Below are positions 41,244 through 48,732 of a stretch of DNA of 48,732 nucleotides, piece by piece (the stretch's first letter is position 1; every line of letters begins with the position of its first letter). Below the pieces are notes generated by a model. It did no database searches. It saw nothing but the letters and a program-made list of their open reading frames with translations, and was not told the DNA's origin. The DNA comes from JBBQKG01 sp038326655 (GTDB lineage Bacteria > Actinomycetota > Thermoleophilia > Solirubrobacterales > JBBDJG01), in assembly GCA_038326655.1 (NCBI GenBank), contig JBBQKG010000025.1, forward strand, positions 1 to 48,732, in the 5' to 3' direction. The position numbers were made by a program, and so were the translations under genes.

Positions 41244-41802
41244 GGGCAATCACGATCGCGGAGAATCGCTCACTCCAGCCGGCCGAGCTCGAGGAGCGGT
41301 CGCTCCAGCCACACGAGGCCCGCGTCGCGGTTGCCTTTTGCGGCATCTGCGGCTCCGACCTCCACCTGCGCCCCTCGGAGGCGGTGCCGGTCGGGTCGGT
41401 GATGGGGCACGAGCTCTCGGGCACGGTCACCGAGATCGGCCCGGCCATGACGGGCTTCGCCGTGGGCGACCGGGTCGCGGTGTTCCCGTTCACGCCGTGC
41501 GGCGACTGCTCGAGCTGCGCCCGCGGTCGGGCTGGACGGCGTTCACAACCGGGTGCTCGAGGAACCGGTGGCGATCTCGCAGCTGGTGCTGATGATCAAG
41601 GAGGCGCAGGTACGTGCCTCGTTCGCCTACCGCCATGAGGAGTTCGAGGAAGCCGTCCGGCTGCTCGCGGCGGGGCCGGGCTCCGGCCGACCTCCTGATC
41701 ACCGGCACAGCGCCTCTCGAGGCCGCTCAGAGCATGTTCGACAGGCTTGAAGACCCCGCCACGGAGGACATCAAGATCCTTCTCGACCCGAATGCCGCCT
41801 GA
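41240..41802 (+). pseudogene. Zinc-dependent alcohol dehydrogenase, internal deletion and frameshifts
   Basis: The N-terminal part (LRAITIAENRSL ... GICGSDLHL ... VMGHELSGTVTEIGP ... CGDCSSCARG) is intact, starting from a CTG that overlaps the upstream TGA. After about 95 residues the frame shifts; the expected middle with the NAD-binding motif is missing, and the C-terminal part (RVLEEPVAISQLVLMIKEAQ) appears in another frame, then shifts again to ADLLITGTAPLEAAQSMFDR in a third. About 180 residues are lost, so this is a decayed gene. Confidence 0.85.
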
Positions 41803-41828
41803 GCCCGGCCTTGAGGCATACGTGAAAA

Positions 41829-41850
41829 CTTTGTCCACTTTTGGACAAGG
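41829..41850. terminator. Hairpin after the ADH pseudogene
   Basis: TTGTCCA-CTTT-TGGACAA is a perfect seven-base stem, extended by two more pairs. It follows the pseudogene; no T tract on this strand. Confidence 0.45.
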
Positions 41851-41862
41851 GGCGCGCGAGCT

Positions 41863-41883
41863 AAAAAAAAAACGCTCTTAGCG
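41863..41883 (-). terminator. Short hairpin plus T10 on the minus strand
   Basis: On the minus strand CGCT-AAG-AGCG is followed at once by ten T residues. The stem is only four bases, but the T run is unique in the window. No minus-strand gene ends here, so its use is unclear; it may stop antisense transcription toward the pseudogene. Confidence 0.35.
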
Positions 41884-41904
41884 GGTCGCCCGGTTAACGA
41901 GATG

Positions 41905-41932
41905 TTGACGAGCCCTCAAGATCGGCTAAGTT
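41905..41932 (+). promoter_or_regulatory. Candidate promoter for the integration host factor gene
   Basis: TTGACG (41905-41910) and TAAGTT (41927-41932) are 16 bases apart, in the lowest-GC stretch of the window. They would give a leader of about 190 bases before the ATG at 42125. Confidence 0.4.
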
Positions 41933-42034
41933 CCCGCCCGACCGGAACAGCCCATCCCGTTGGAGAGTTCAGCCAACAGGGGAAGGGAAACCCAGGTGGG
42001 GTTGAAACGCTAAACGGGCCGCCGGGGAGCTGGT

Positions 42035-42062
42035 CCGCTCAGTGGCAATAGCCATTCAGCGG
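42035..42062 (+). other. Structured hairpin in the IHF leader
   Basis: CCGCT and AGCGG form an outer stem and TGGC-AATA-GCCA an inner hairpin, giving about 12 pairs with a single C-C mismatch. It sits 60 bases before the start codon in the long untranslated leader and could control expression. The rest of the 320-base gap holds no gene. Confidence 0.4.
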
Positions 42063-42124
42063 TGATGGGAGTTACGGCCGAAGTCGTCGAGCTGATTCGT
42101 TGCAAATAGACCCTGGGAGGTGCG

Positions 42125-42475
42125 ATGGACGCTGCCACCATGCCTGGTCCACAACACATGCTTGCTTTGGAACGCGCGAACCGGGTGCGGCTTGCACGAG
42201 CCGCGCTGAAGCGCAAGGTCGCGGCGGGCAACGCCGACGCGGCCGAGGTCGTGCTCTCTTGCCCATGGGAGGTGGAGAGCATGTCGATCAGCGAGCTGCT
42301 GATGAGCCAGAAGCGGTGGGGGCGTACTCGTTGCAGGAAGTTCCTTCAGTCGATCGGGATGTCGGAGAACAAGTCGGTCGGAACGCTGACGGAGCGCCAG
42401 CGAGTGACGCTCGCGGCGCTGCTCATGGCCAAGGCGCAGAGCACCCGCGCCCAGGCCCCACGGGCAGTCGCCTAG
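42125..42475 (+). CDS. Actinobacterial integration host factor
   Basis: 116 aa, single domain. ALKRKVAAGNADAAEVVLSC, MSISELLMSQKRWGRTRCRKFL and TLTERQRVTLAALLM match the actinobacterial IHF (mIHF) family, a small helix-two-turn-helix DNA-bending protein that organises the nucleoid. RBS GGGAGGTG six bases before the ATG. The N-terminal 20 residues are a tail before the conserved helix. Confidence 0.85.
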   Translation: MDAATMPGPQHMLALERANRVRLARAALKRKVAAGNADAAEVVLSCPWEVESMSISELLMSQKRWGRTRCRKFLQSIGMSENKSVGTLTERQRVTLAALLMAKAQSTRAQAPRAVA

Positions 42476-42483
42476 AAGCCGGG

Positions 42484-42511
42484 GAGGGCCGCGCCGCCAG
42501 GCGCGGCCCTC
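42484..42511. terminator. Strong bidirectional terminator hairpin
   Basis: GAGGGCCGCGCC-GCCA-GGCGCGGCCCTC is a perfect 12-bp stem with a 4-base loop between the convergent IHF and membrane-protein genes. No T tract follows. Confidence 0.7.
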
Positions 42512-42519
42512 GAGTCGGC

Positions 42520-43023
42520 TTACCGGAAGCCGAGTCCTCCGGAACGGCGCTTGAAGGCCTCCCGGAAGAGATAGAAGCCCGCGATGAACGCGGCCGCGCC
42601 GGCGCCCAGCTGCACGGGCACCGGCCATGCGAGGAAAAACCCTAGCCCGAGCACGAACACGGTCACCGCCCCGGCCAGCACCGACGAGTGCGAGCGGTAC
42701 CCCGAGAAGTGCTCCCTGATCGTCAGCTCCAGGGTCGCGAGCGCGACCAGCGAGATGCCCGCCAGGATCATGATCGTGCCGCGCACCTCTGCCACGAAGA
42801 AGCCCACGAGCAGCAGCACGAGCCCGATCAGGATCACGATCTCGACCAGCGGGAACGATCCCCACGGGGCGCGTGGGCGGTCAGGGTGCTCACGCCGCCG
42901 GGGCGGCGCCTTCGGCGCCGGAGAGTCGGCCGCCGCCCGCGCCTCACGGGTCTCGCGCCGCGTCACCGGGGCGCGGTATCCGTCGCCGCGGCGCTTTCGC
43001 CGTCGCCGGCCGCTAGCGGACAT
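42520..43023 (-). CDS. Membrane protein with basic N-terminal tail
   Basis: 167 aa. The first 50 residues are Arg/Pro-rich (SGRRRRKRRGDGYRAP ... REHPDRPRAPWG), then four membrane segments (VEIVILIGLVLLLVGFFVA, IMILAGISLVALATL, SVLAGAVTVFVLGLGFFLA, LGAGAAAFIAGFYLF). No family is recognised. A GTG six codons upstream is an alternative start. Confidence 0.55.
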   Translation of the reverse strand: MSASGRRRRKRRGDGYRAPVTRRETREARAAADSPAPKAPPRRREHPDRPRAPWGSFPLVEIVILIGLVLLLVGFFVAEVRGTIMILAGISLVALATLELTIREHFSGYRSHSSVLAGAVTVFVLGLGFFLAWPVPVQLGAGAAAFIAGFYLFREAFKRRSGGLGFR

Positions 43024-43062
43024 CGCGGGCTTCGGGGTCACCGGCGGCCGGCGCCCCCGTAG

Positions 43063-43581
43063 TCATGGACAGCCGGAGGAGATCTTGACCCGCCACCAGC
43101 CGAGCAGCATGCCGATCAGGCCGAGCCGGGGTCGCGAGTGCCAGTACTTGCAGCCCGGCTCGCCGATGTCGGCGTTCGAGATCCGCACCCACTTGAACCG
43201 GGCCGGCGCGGCGATCATCTCGTCGATCCGGGCGACGTTCTGCCGCTCGACCTGATGGCGGTCGCGCAGTCCCCGGCGGGCGTCCTCGAGGCGGTCCGCG
43301 AGCGCGTCACGGAGCTCCTCGAGCTCCCCTACGCTCAGCACGCGAGGCCCGCCGGGCGCTGAGACGCGCCACTCGAGCCCCTTGCGGGGGAAGGAGGAGG
43401 CGAACAAGAAGGCCAGCTCGCGTTCGAGCTTGGCGATCTGCTGACGCAGGGACCGGCGGGCGCCGACCTCGTCGTAGCCGGTGCGCAGCGGTACCGGCGC
43501 GACCGGCATGCGGTCATGGCCCCCGCTTAGAAGATGCGCGGCCTCGCGTTCGGTGATTTGGCCGTCGACCACGTCTGGCAT
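43063..43581 (-). CDS. Conserved hypothetical protein
   Basis: 172 aa. A coiled-coil-like part (RRSLRQQIAKLERELAFLF) and a second helical stretch (LEELRDALADRLEDARRGL) precede a C-terminal block ISNADIGEPGCKYWHSRPRL then LIGMLLGWWRVKISSGCP, which looks like a conserved small domain with two Cys. Function unknown. Confidence 0.6.
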   Translation of the reverse strand: MPDVVDGQITEREAAHLLSGGHDRMPVAPVPLRTGYDEVGARRSLRQQIAKLERELAFLFASSFPRKGLEWRVSAPGGPRVLSVGELEELRDALADRLEDARRGLRDRHQVERQNVARIDEMIAAPARFKWVRISNADIGEPGCKYWHSRPRLGLIGMLLGWWRVKISSGCP

Positions 43582-43636
43582 CAAGTCCTCTTCCCCCCGA
43601 ACTCGGGGTCCGAGTCTAGCAAGCGCCCCTTCGGCC

Positions 43637-44293
43637 TCAGTGGCCCCGAGCGTCCGTCCTGACGATCCCGCTGGCGCCCCACAGCGCCTCCTCGACGGTG
43701 ATCACCGGGACTCCGGGGAGTCTCACGACGCAGAGCGCGATCCGGCGAGTCGCGTTCGTGACGGTCGCGCGCGACCCCGTGTCGCCGAAGATCAGCCCGA
43801 TCGGACGCCGCTCGTCCGCGATCACGATCGCGCCGTCGGGCAGGTCCACGCGGTCCCCGGCCAGGTGCTCCCGCGGCTGGGCGATGCGCAGGCCGAGCGT
43901 GCCCTCGAGGCGGTCCGCGTCGAAGGCGCGCACGGCCACACCGGTCTCGACGAGCGACACCAGCAACGCGTCCTCGAGCAGGTCCCGGCTCGTGAACCGG
44001 CCGGCGCGAAGGCGCTCCAGCATCGCCTCCTCGCCGGGCGGCCGGTGCTCATCGGGGTCGATGCCGATCTGCCTGAAGAAGATCCGGTAGGCAGATGCGA
44101 CCGGCTCGCGCCGCAGGTTCACCACCCGCTCGCCGTGGACCCGATCGGAGAGGTGGCGAAGCCGGGACTTGAGCTCTCGGGGGCTGCGGCCGGTCCGGCC
44201 CTCGACGATGCCATAGCGCAGGCCGAGCCCCCTGAACTCCTCGCGCAGCGCAGGTTCGACCCATCCGGTCTCGAGCGAGACCTCCTCGACCAT
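43637..44293 (-). CDS. B3/B4 tRNA-binding-domain protein
   Basis: 218 aa. AYRIFFRQIGIDPDEHRPPG, LVSLVETGVAVRAFDADRL, and a segment ending GLIFGDTGSRATVTNATRR match the stand-alone B3/B4 domain of phenylalanyl-tRNA synthetase beta. Family members are suspected to bind or edit misacylated tRNA, but most are uncharacterised. ATG at 44293 preferred; earlier codons lack the pattern. Confidence 0.75.
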   Translation of the reverse strand: MVEEVSLETGWVEPALREEFRGLGLRYGIVEGRTGRSPRELKSRLRHLSDRVHGERVVNLRREPVASAYRIFFRQIGIDPDEHRPPGEEAMLERLRAGRFTSRDLLEDALLVSLVETGVAVRAFDADRLEGTLGLRIAQPREHLAGDRVDLPDGAIVIADERRPIGLIFGDTGSRATVTNATRRIALCVVRLPGVPVITVEEALWGASGIVRTDARGH

Positions 44294-44306
44294 CCCGCCG
44301 CCTAGG

Positions 44307-44969
44307 TTACCCGGCACGGCGTGCACGATCGCGCTGCCGCGACGCCCGCACGAGCGCCTCGATGTGGCTGGCAAGCGCCGGCTCCGTCAGCTCGTGCCGG
44401 ACCGCCTCGCGCAGCACGCCCGCCTCGCCGGGCCGCCCGCGCGGGTAGACGAAGAACGTCGTCGGCCCCACCACGACCCCGTAGAGGGCGCTCACGGCGC
44501 CGTCGCGGTCGAGCGCCATCGGGAACGTCCACCGATGCCTGGCGACCGTGCGCCGTGCCTGCGCGAGCGAGTCGCGCACGTCGAGGCCCACGAACCCCAC
44601 ACCCGGAAAGCGGCGCTGGATCCGCTGCACGCGGTCGAGCTGTGGCTCGCAGTGACCGCCGCAGCGACTGAACCAAGCCGTCAGCACGAGCGGGCGGTCG
44701 AAATAGTCGCAGATGCGGATCACGTTCCTGCCGCTCACCCCGCAGGCCTTTGCGGGGTCGACGTTTGCGTCCTTGTCGATGTTCCCGGTCGCCGAGGGCG
44801 CGGCAAAGCGCGGCGCGCGGGCACCCGGCTTGAGCCCGATCGGCCTGTTCGAGACCGTGTTGACGCTCACGTACACGATCACCGCGAGGAACAGCACCCC
44901 GACCGCGACAGCGTACGGGCGACCGGCCCGCCTCCCCTGCTCGGCCGGAGGTGCGCCGTCCCCGCTCAC
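44307..44969 (-). CDS. SCO/redoxin-like membrane-anchored thioredoxin-fold protein
   Basis: 220 aa. One membrane helix (AVAVGVLFLAVIVYVSVNTV, 20-39) and an extracellular redoxin domain with AWFSRCGGHCEPQLDRVQRI. The active site is C-x3-C, as in SCO copper chaperones, not C-x2-C as in TlpA. GTG start overlaps the TGA of the MMPL gene (GTGA), so the pair is coupled. Copper or disulfide handling outside the membrane is inferred. Confidence 0.7.
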   Translation of the reverse strand: MSGDGAPPAEQGRRAGRPYAVAVGVLFLAVIVYVSVNTVSNRPIGLKPGARAPRFAAPSATGNIDKDANVDPAKACGVSGRNVIRICDYFDRPLVLTAWFSRCGGHCEPQLDRVQRIQRRFPGVGFVGLDVRDSLAQARRTVARHRWTFPMALDRDGAVSALYGVVVGPTTFFVYPRGRPGEAGVLREAVRHELTEPALASHIEALVRASRQRDRARRAG

Positions 44970-47593
44970 TTGCGCGTGGGCGATGCCCTGCGGGCGCCTG
45001 CGGCGGCGGCCCGGGCCGCGCGTCCGAGCCCGGTCCGGGCGTGTCGTCCGGCCGTCCCGGCGAACGCCCGTGCCCGCGCCCGGCTCGGCAGGCGGATCGC
45101 GAGTCCCTCCTCCGCGACCAGCACCGTCGCCGGCAGCACCAGCATCAGGGCGAGCAGCTCGAGCGCCAGGCCCACGACGGTCACGACGCCGAAGTCACGG
45201 AGGATCTTGTAGTCACTGGCCGTCGTCGCCAGAAAGCCCGCGCCGGTCACGACCGCGGCGCTGACCACGACGGGCATCGAGTCGCCCCATGCCCGCTCGA
45301 GCGACTGCGCCGGGCCGAGCCCGGACGCACGCGCCTCCAGATAGCGCCCGTAGAGCAGCGTCGCAAGCGCGCTGCCGAGCACGAGGAGGATCGCACCGAG
45401 CGCCACTGAGAGGGGGTTGACGGGCACCTGCAGCACCCACACCGCGAGTGCCGCCCAGCCGGTCGCGAGCAGCGCCGGCACGAGCGGCACGAGCGCGCGT
45501 TCGACCCTGCGGTAGAGCGCCAGGAGCACGCCGAACACGACCAGAAGCGCCACCAGGCCGAGAGTCCAGCGGCCGTCCCGGATCCCGTCGTTGGTCGCGG
45601 CAGCCACGACGGGGGCGCCCGCCAGCTCGGCCGTGAGCCCGCGCGGCGGGTCGAGTCGCGAGCGCATGTCGTCGATCACCTTTCGCTGGCCTTCCGGCGA
45701 CATCTTCGACAGCACGAAGCCAATGTTCGCGGTGCGGCGGTCGGGGGTGATCACGTTGCCGGCGAAGTACGCGGGAAGCGAGCGCAGCGCACGGCGCGCC
45801 TGCTGCGTCGTCCGCGGCAGGCCACCGAGGAACAGGTTCGTCAGCGACAGCCCCGGGCAGAGCTCCGCGGCCCGGCACCGGTGGCGCTCCGAGTAGCCGT
45901 GGCGCGAGAGGATGCGGCCCTGGTAGCGCGCCATCCAGGCGATCGCGCGCGGGTCCGAGAGGTCGTCGCCGTGGACGAGCACGTTGACCTGCCCCGCCGA
46001 GCCGCTCAGGCTCTCGAGCGTCCGTGCGTCGTCGACCACGTGACGGTCCGACGGCACGAGCCTGGTGAGGTCGGACACCACCGGCGCCTGGGTCCCGAGC
46101 GCCCAGCCGAGCGCCGCCACCCCGAGCGCCGCCCAAAGCACGGGGCCGGGCCGGCGAAGGACCAGCGCAAACGTCCCTCTGCCCCATCTCTCGATCCGCG
46201 AGGTGGTGGCGGTGACGAGCGCGGGAAGCGCGGCCGGCGACCCGCCCGGAGCCCCTCGCGGCGACCGTGCCCTGGTCGCCGCCCACGCGAGCGCAACCGG
46301 GATCAGCGTCAACGCAGCCGCAAGCGCGAGCACGATCCCGACGCTCGCCAGGACTCCGAATCCCCGCATCATCGGCACCTGCGACGTGAGGAGCGCGAGC
46401 AGCCCCGCCGCACCGACGACTCCCGCCGCCGCGATCGGAGGACCGTGACGGGCAGGGTCGCGGCCCTGAAGCAGGTCCGCAAACGCAGCCGCCAGCGCGA
46501 TCAGGACAGGCACCAGCGCGACGAGCGCAAAGGTGAGCGACGCGCCGGTGATGCGGGCTAGCCCGTAGGTCACTGCGGCAACGGGCAGAGCGGCCGCGAG
46601 CGGCAGCAACGGAAACCGCTCAGGGCCGGTGAGCGCGAGTGCGACCGCGACCAGCAGCAATCCGGTGAACAGCAGGATCCATGCCTGGCCGGAGATTCCC
46701 GAGGCGACACCGGCCCGCACGACGGGGTCACCGGTCACGACGTAGGTCCCGTACTTGAGCTTGAACGGGCCGCTCGAGACCGCTTGCCGGATCATGGCGA
46801 TCGCATGGGTGCGCTCCGAGGCGCTGAGGTCCGCGCGCAACCGCGCCTGGATCAGGGCCGCGTTCTTGTCCGGGAAGACATAGGCGAACCGCGGCTTGGG
46901 CTCCTCCGCGCCGAGCGTGGGCGCGAACACGAGCTGCAGCACGAACCGCGGGTTGTTGAGCGCCGGCACGCTGTCGAGCCCGAACCGCAGCGCGACCTCC
47001 TGTGCGAGTCGCGTGGTCGCGAGCGTCCGCGCCTGTGCGGCCGCCCCGCGCTGGGCCTGGCGGTCGAGCCCCTGCGCCTTCGCGGCCGCGGCGGCCTGGC
47101 GCGCGGCACGGTCTGCGCGCGCCTGGACGGCCTCCGGCTTGAGGCCGAGCCGGTCGAGAATGCGGCCCGCGGCATCGTTGACGAAGGTGCCGGGCCCGTA
47201 GACCACCTTCACCGGCCGCCGCGCGGCGAACTCCCGGCAGACCGGGGCGGGCGATTTCGCGCTGGGCGGCAGGTTTCCCGAGATGCAGCCCTCGAGGCCG
47301 AGCAACCGGCCGACGTCCTCGGTCAGGAGCATGCCCGTCAGCCGGCCCTTCACCAGCACGACGACCGGCTCGCCGCCGAAGTCGCGGTGAAGCTGCGCGG
47401 TCGCCTTCGAGGCGCCGCTGCCGGAGCCGGCGAACGCTCCCGGCCCCGCGCTCGGCGCGAGACCGAGCGCGAGCGCGAACCCTGCGATCGTAAGCGCCGC
47501 CGCGACGGCCGCGACCGCGACCGCGTTTCGCAGCGCAAAGGCTGTGAGGCGCGCGAGCAGCGCGCCGACTTCAAGACCCAGGATCCGCTTCAT
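44966..47593 (-). CDS. MMPL-family RND transporter
   Basis: 875 aa with about 12 membrane segments in two halves, and large periplasmic domains, as in MmpL/HpnN lipid exporters. At the places of the proton-relay Asp-Tyr pairs the sequence reads AF (in ALAAAFADLLQGR) and AL (in GSALATLLYGR), so the usual proton-driven mechanism may be changed. The C-terminal tail is Arg/Ala-rich. It sits between the ABC ATPase of an Mla/Mce system and the SCO-like gene, so a role in envelope lipid transport is likely. Confidence 0.82.
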   Translation of the reverse strand: MKRILGLEVGALLARLTAFALRNAVAVAAVAAALTIAGFALALGLAPSAGPGAFAGSGSGASKATAQLHRDFGGEPVVVLVKGRLTGMLLTEDVGRLLGLEGCISGNLPPSAKSPAPVCREFAARRPVKVVYGPGTFVNDAAGRILDRLGLKPEAVQARADRAARQAAAAAKAQGLDRQAQRGAAAQARTLATTRLAQEVALRFGLDSVPALNNPRFVLQLVFAPTLGAEEPKPRFAYVFPDKNAALIQARLRADLSASERTHAIAMIRQAVSSGPFKLKYGTYVVTGDPVVRAGVASGISGQAWILLFTGLLLVAVALALTGPERFPLLPLAAALPVAAVTYGLARITGASLTFALVALVPVLIALAAAFADLLQGRDPARHGPPIAAAGVVGAAGLLALLTSQVPMMRGFGVLASVGIVLALAAALTLIPVALAWAATRARSPRGAPGGSPAALPALVTATTSRIERWGRGTFALVLRRPGPVLWAALGVAALGWALGTQAPVVSDLTRLVPSDRHVVDDARTLESLSGSAGQVNVLVHGDDLSDPRAIAWMARYQGRILSRHGYSERHRCRAAELCPGLSLTNLFLGGLPRTTQQARRALRSLPAYFAGNVITPDRRTANIGFVLSKMSPEGQRKVIDDMRSRLDPPRGLTAELAGAPVVAAATNDGIRDGRWTLGLVALLVVFGVLLALYRRVERALVPLVPALLATGWAALAVWVLQVPVNPLSVALGAILLVLGSALATLLYGRYLEARASGLGPAQSLERAWGDSMPVVVSAAVVTGAGFLATTASDYKILRDFGVVTVVGLALELLALMLVLPATVLVAEEGLAIRLPSRARARAFAGTAGRHARTGLGRAARAAAAGARRASPTRK

Positions 47594-47655
47594 CGCCCGC
47601 CAACGGGAGCGTACGGCAGCGGAGCTCTCAGGTTGGAGGTTCCGCCGCTCGCGGG

Positions 47656-48522
47656 TTATTCCATGCCCAGTGGCCCCGCCGAGTCTCCGGCGAGGAACTG
47701 GCGCACGAACTGGTTGTCCGAGCTGAAGAGCTCGTCACGCAGTCCCGCCTCGACGATCTTCCCGCGCCAGAGGATCGCCATGTAGTCGGGCGTCCTGCGG
47801 GCGGACGCGATGTCGTGCGTGATCACCACGTACGTGCCGCCGTTCTCCTCGTGGACCTCACGGATCAGCTCGCAGAGGAGTGCCGTGCGGACCGGGTCGA
47901 GGCCGGAGTCGGGCTCGTCGAACAGCACGATCTCCGGGTCGAGCACGAGCGCGCGGGCAAACCCGGCGCGCTTGCGCATGCCGCCGGAGAGCTCGTTGGG
48001 CATCTTCTCCTCGGCGCCGCCCAGGCCGACCTCGCGAAGGCGCCGGCTGACGATCTCGCGGATCTCGTCCTCCGACTTCTCGGTGTGCTGGCGGAGCGGG
48101 AACGCGACGTTGTCGTAGAGGTTCATCGACCCGAACAGGGCGCCGTCCTGGAACAGGACGCCGAACTTCTTGCGCATGTCGAAGAGCTCGTCGTCGGTCA
48201 TGTCGGGCACGGACTGGCCGTGCACGAGCACGTCGCCCTCGTCCGGATAGAGGAGCCCGACCATGTGCTTGATGCAAACCGACTTGCCGGTACCCGAGGG
48301 GCCCAGGATCATCGTGATGAGGCCGTCGGGGATGCCGAGGTTGAGGCCGTCGAGCACGGTGTTCCGGCCGAAGCGCTTGACGACGTCGATGAACTCGACC
48401 GTGTCCTCGCGCCCGTGATCACGGATCGTGCCGTGATAGGCGAACTTCTCCGACTCGGTTGCGTCCGCGCGGATGCCCTCGCGGAGGTTCTGCTGCTCCT
48501 GGTCGTCCTGCTCGTGAGTCAA
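47656..48522 (-). CDS. ABC transporter ATPase of the Mla/Mce (MlaF/MceG) type
   Basis: 288 aa. Walker A GPSGTGKSV, signature LSGGMRKR, Walker B VLFDEPDSGLDPVRTAL, H-loop VVITHD. The wording is that of Mla/Mce ATPases that power phospholipid or sterol transport. TTG start at 48522 with a good AAAGGGAGG site. A 40-residue acidic N-terminal extension precedes the core. The permease gene ends just upstream. Confidence 0.88.
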   Translation of the reverse strand: MTHEQDDQEQQNLREGIRADATESEKFAYHGTIRDHGREDTVEFIDVVKRFGRNTVLDGLNLGIPDGLITMILGPSGTGKSVCIKHMVGLLYPDEGDVLVHGQSVPDMTDDELFDMRKKFGVLFQDGALFGSMNLYDNVAFPLRQHTEKSEDEIREIVSRRLREVGLGGAEEKMPNELSGGMRKRAGFARALVLDPEIVLFDEPDSGLDPVRTALLCELIREVHEENGGTYVVITHDIASARRTPDYMAILWRGKIVEAGLRDELFSSDNQFVRQFLAGDSAGPLGME

Positions 48523-48604
48523 ATCGGCCTCCCTTTAGCCTCTGCTGCTGCCCCTGCGGTTCTCACTGCCCTGCTCTCAGCCTACCGGAGCCCGACCCTG
48601 CTCC

Positions 48605-48643
48605 GGACGCACCTATCCCGTCGCCCGGGGACGCACCTATCCC
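48605..48643. repeat. Two direct copies of a 15-base REP-like element
   Basis: GGACGCACCTATCCC occurs at 48605-48619 and 48629-48643, period 24. Each copy has GGGGA/TCCCC-like ends able to pair. The second copy contains the stop codon of the permease. The motif resembles dispersed intergenic repeats of many bacterial genomes. Confidence 0.6.
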
Positions 48644-48732
48644 CCGATCGGCGCTCTTGGGTTGGCTCCCCAGAACACCTGTGAGCCCATCATCCCGATC
48701 AGGTGCACGAGCACCATGTTGAGGATCATCGA
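48637..48732 (-). CDS. MlaE/YrbE-type ABC permease, C-terminus (partial)
   Basis: The final 31 residues, ending in LVHLIGMMGSQVFWGANPRA and the stop. This is the typical C-terminus of MlaE/YrbE permeases of Mce systems. The remainder lies outside the window. It precedes the ATPase gene in the same operon, as usual. Confidence 0.75.
   Translation of the reverse strand, partial: SMILNMVLVHLIGMMGSQVFWGANPRAPIGG

Overview
The window is about 70% GC with short intergenic gaps and many GTG/TTG starts. Its gene content points to a high-GC actinobacterium: an actinobacterial integration host factor, Mce/Mla-type ABC transporter parts, an Rv0501/Rv0502-like pair, and many small proteins of the kind seen in Thermoleophilia (Solirubrobacterales). 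This placement is an inference from protein resemblance; no rRNA or tRNA gene is visible.

Layout. 1-690 is a lower-GC patch with the first codons of an off-window gene and a phage-type HNH nuclease; it abuts a C-terminally truncated FAD-linked oxidase of the alkyl-DHAP synthase family. 667-7120 is a minus-strand operon read from 7120 downward: two coiled-coil granule/phasin-like proteins, an atypical SDR, a PlsC-type acyltransferase, a two-domain fatty acyl reductase and the alkyl-DHAP-synthase-like enzyme. Together these look like an ether-lipid or wax-lipid pathway. 7675-10955 encodes a three-module cell-wall hydrolase and a conserved unknown. 10952-13176 holds a sirtuin, then a TetR regulator divergent from a diiron MBL protein. 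13225-17616 carries beta-oxidation genes: a split and rearranged FadB-like pair, an acyl-CoA dehydrogenase and a PadR regulator. 17771-29257 holds a Ca/H antiporter, an aldo/keto reductase, two paralogous lipoproteins, a C5-epimerase-domain protein, an ArsA ATPase cluster and a MoxR/VWA pair.

29258-35760 looks like an accessory region. GC is lower and the genes are monocistronic-looking: a frameshifted cupin, a cyclase with a degenerate hydrolase domain, three SnoaL-like proteins, a methyltransferase, an FAD monooxygenase, a second cupin and a dihydrofolate-reductase fragment. From 35801 the core-like sequence resumes with a TPP riboswitch controlling an ABC transporter for a thiamine precursor. 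It is followed by a divergent pair (alpha-oxoamine synthase resembling serine palmitoyltransferase, and a GNAT-like protein), a decayed alcohol dehydrogenase, the integration host factor with a long structured leader, two conserved unknowns, a B3/B4-domain protein, an SCO-like thioredoxin-fold protein overlapping an MMPL transporter, and an Mla/Mce-type ATPase followed by the last codons of its permease.

The main theme is lipid metabolism. The window contains enzymes that could make fatty alcohols, ether bonds, acylated glycerol phosphates and possibly long-chain bases, enzymes that degrade acyl-CoA, and transport systems for envelope lipids. The most notable points are the putative ether-lipid operon and its broken last gene, three genes whose only plausible start is CTG overlapping the upstream stop codon, the pseudoenzyme-cyclase fusion, and the SPT-like/GNAT pair.
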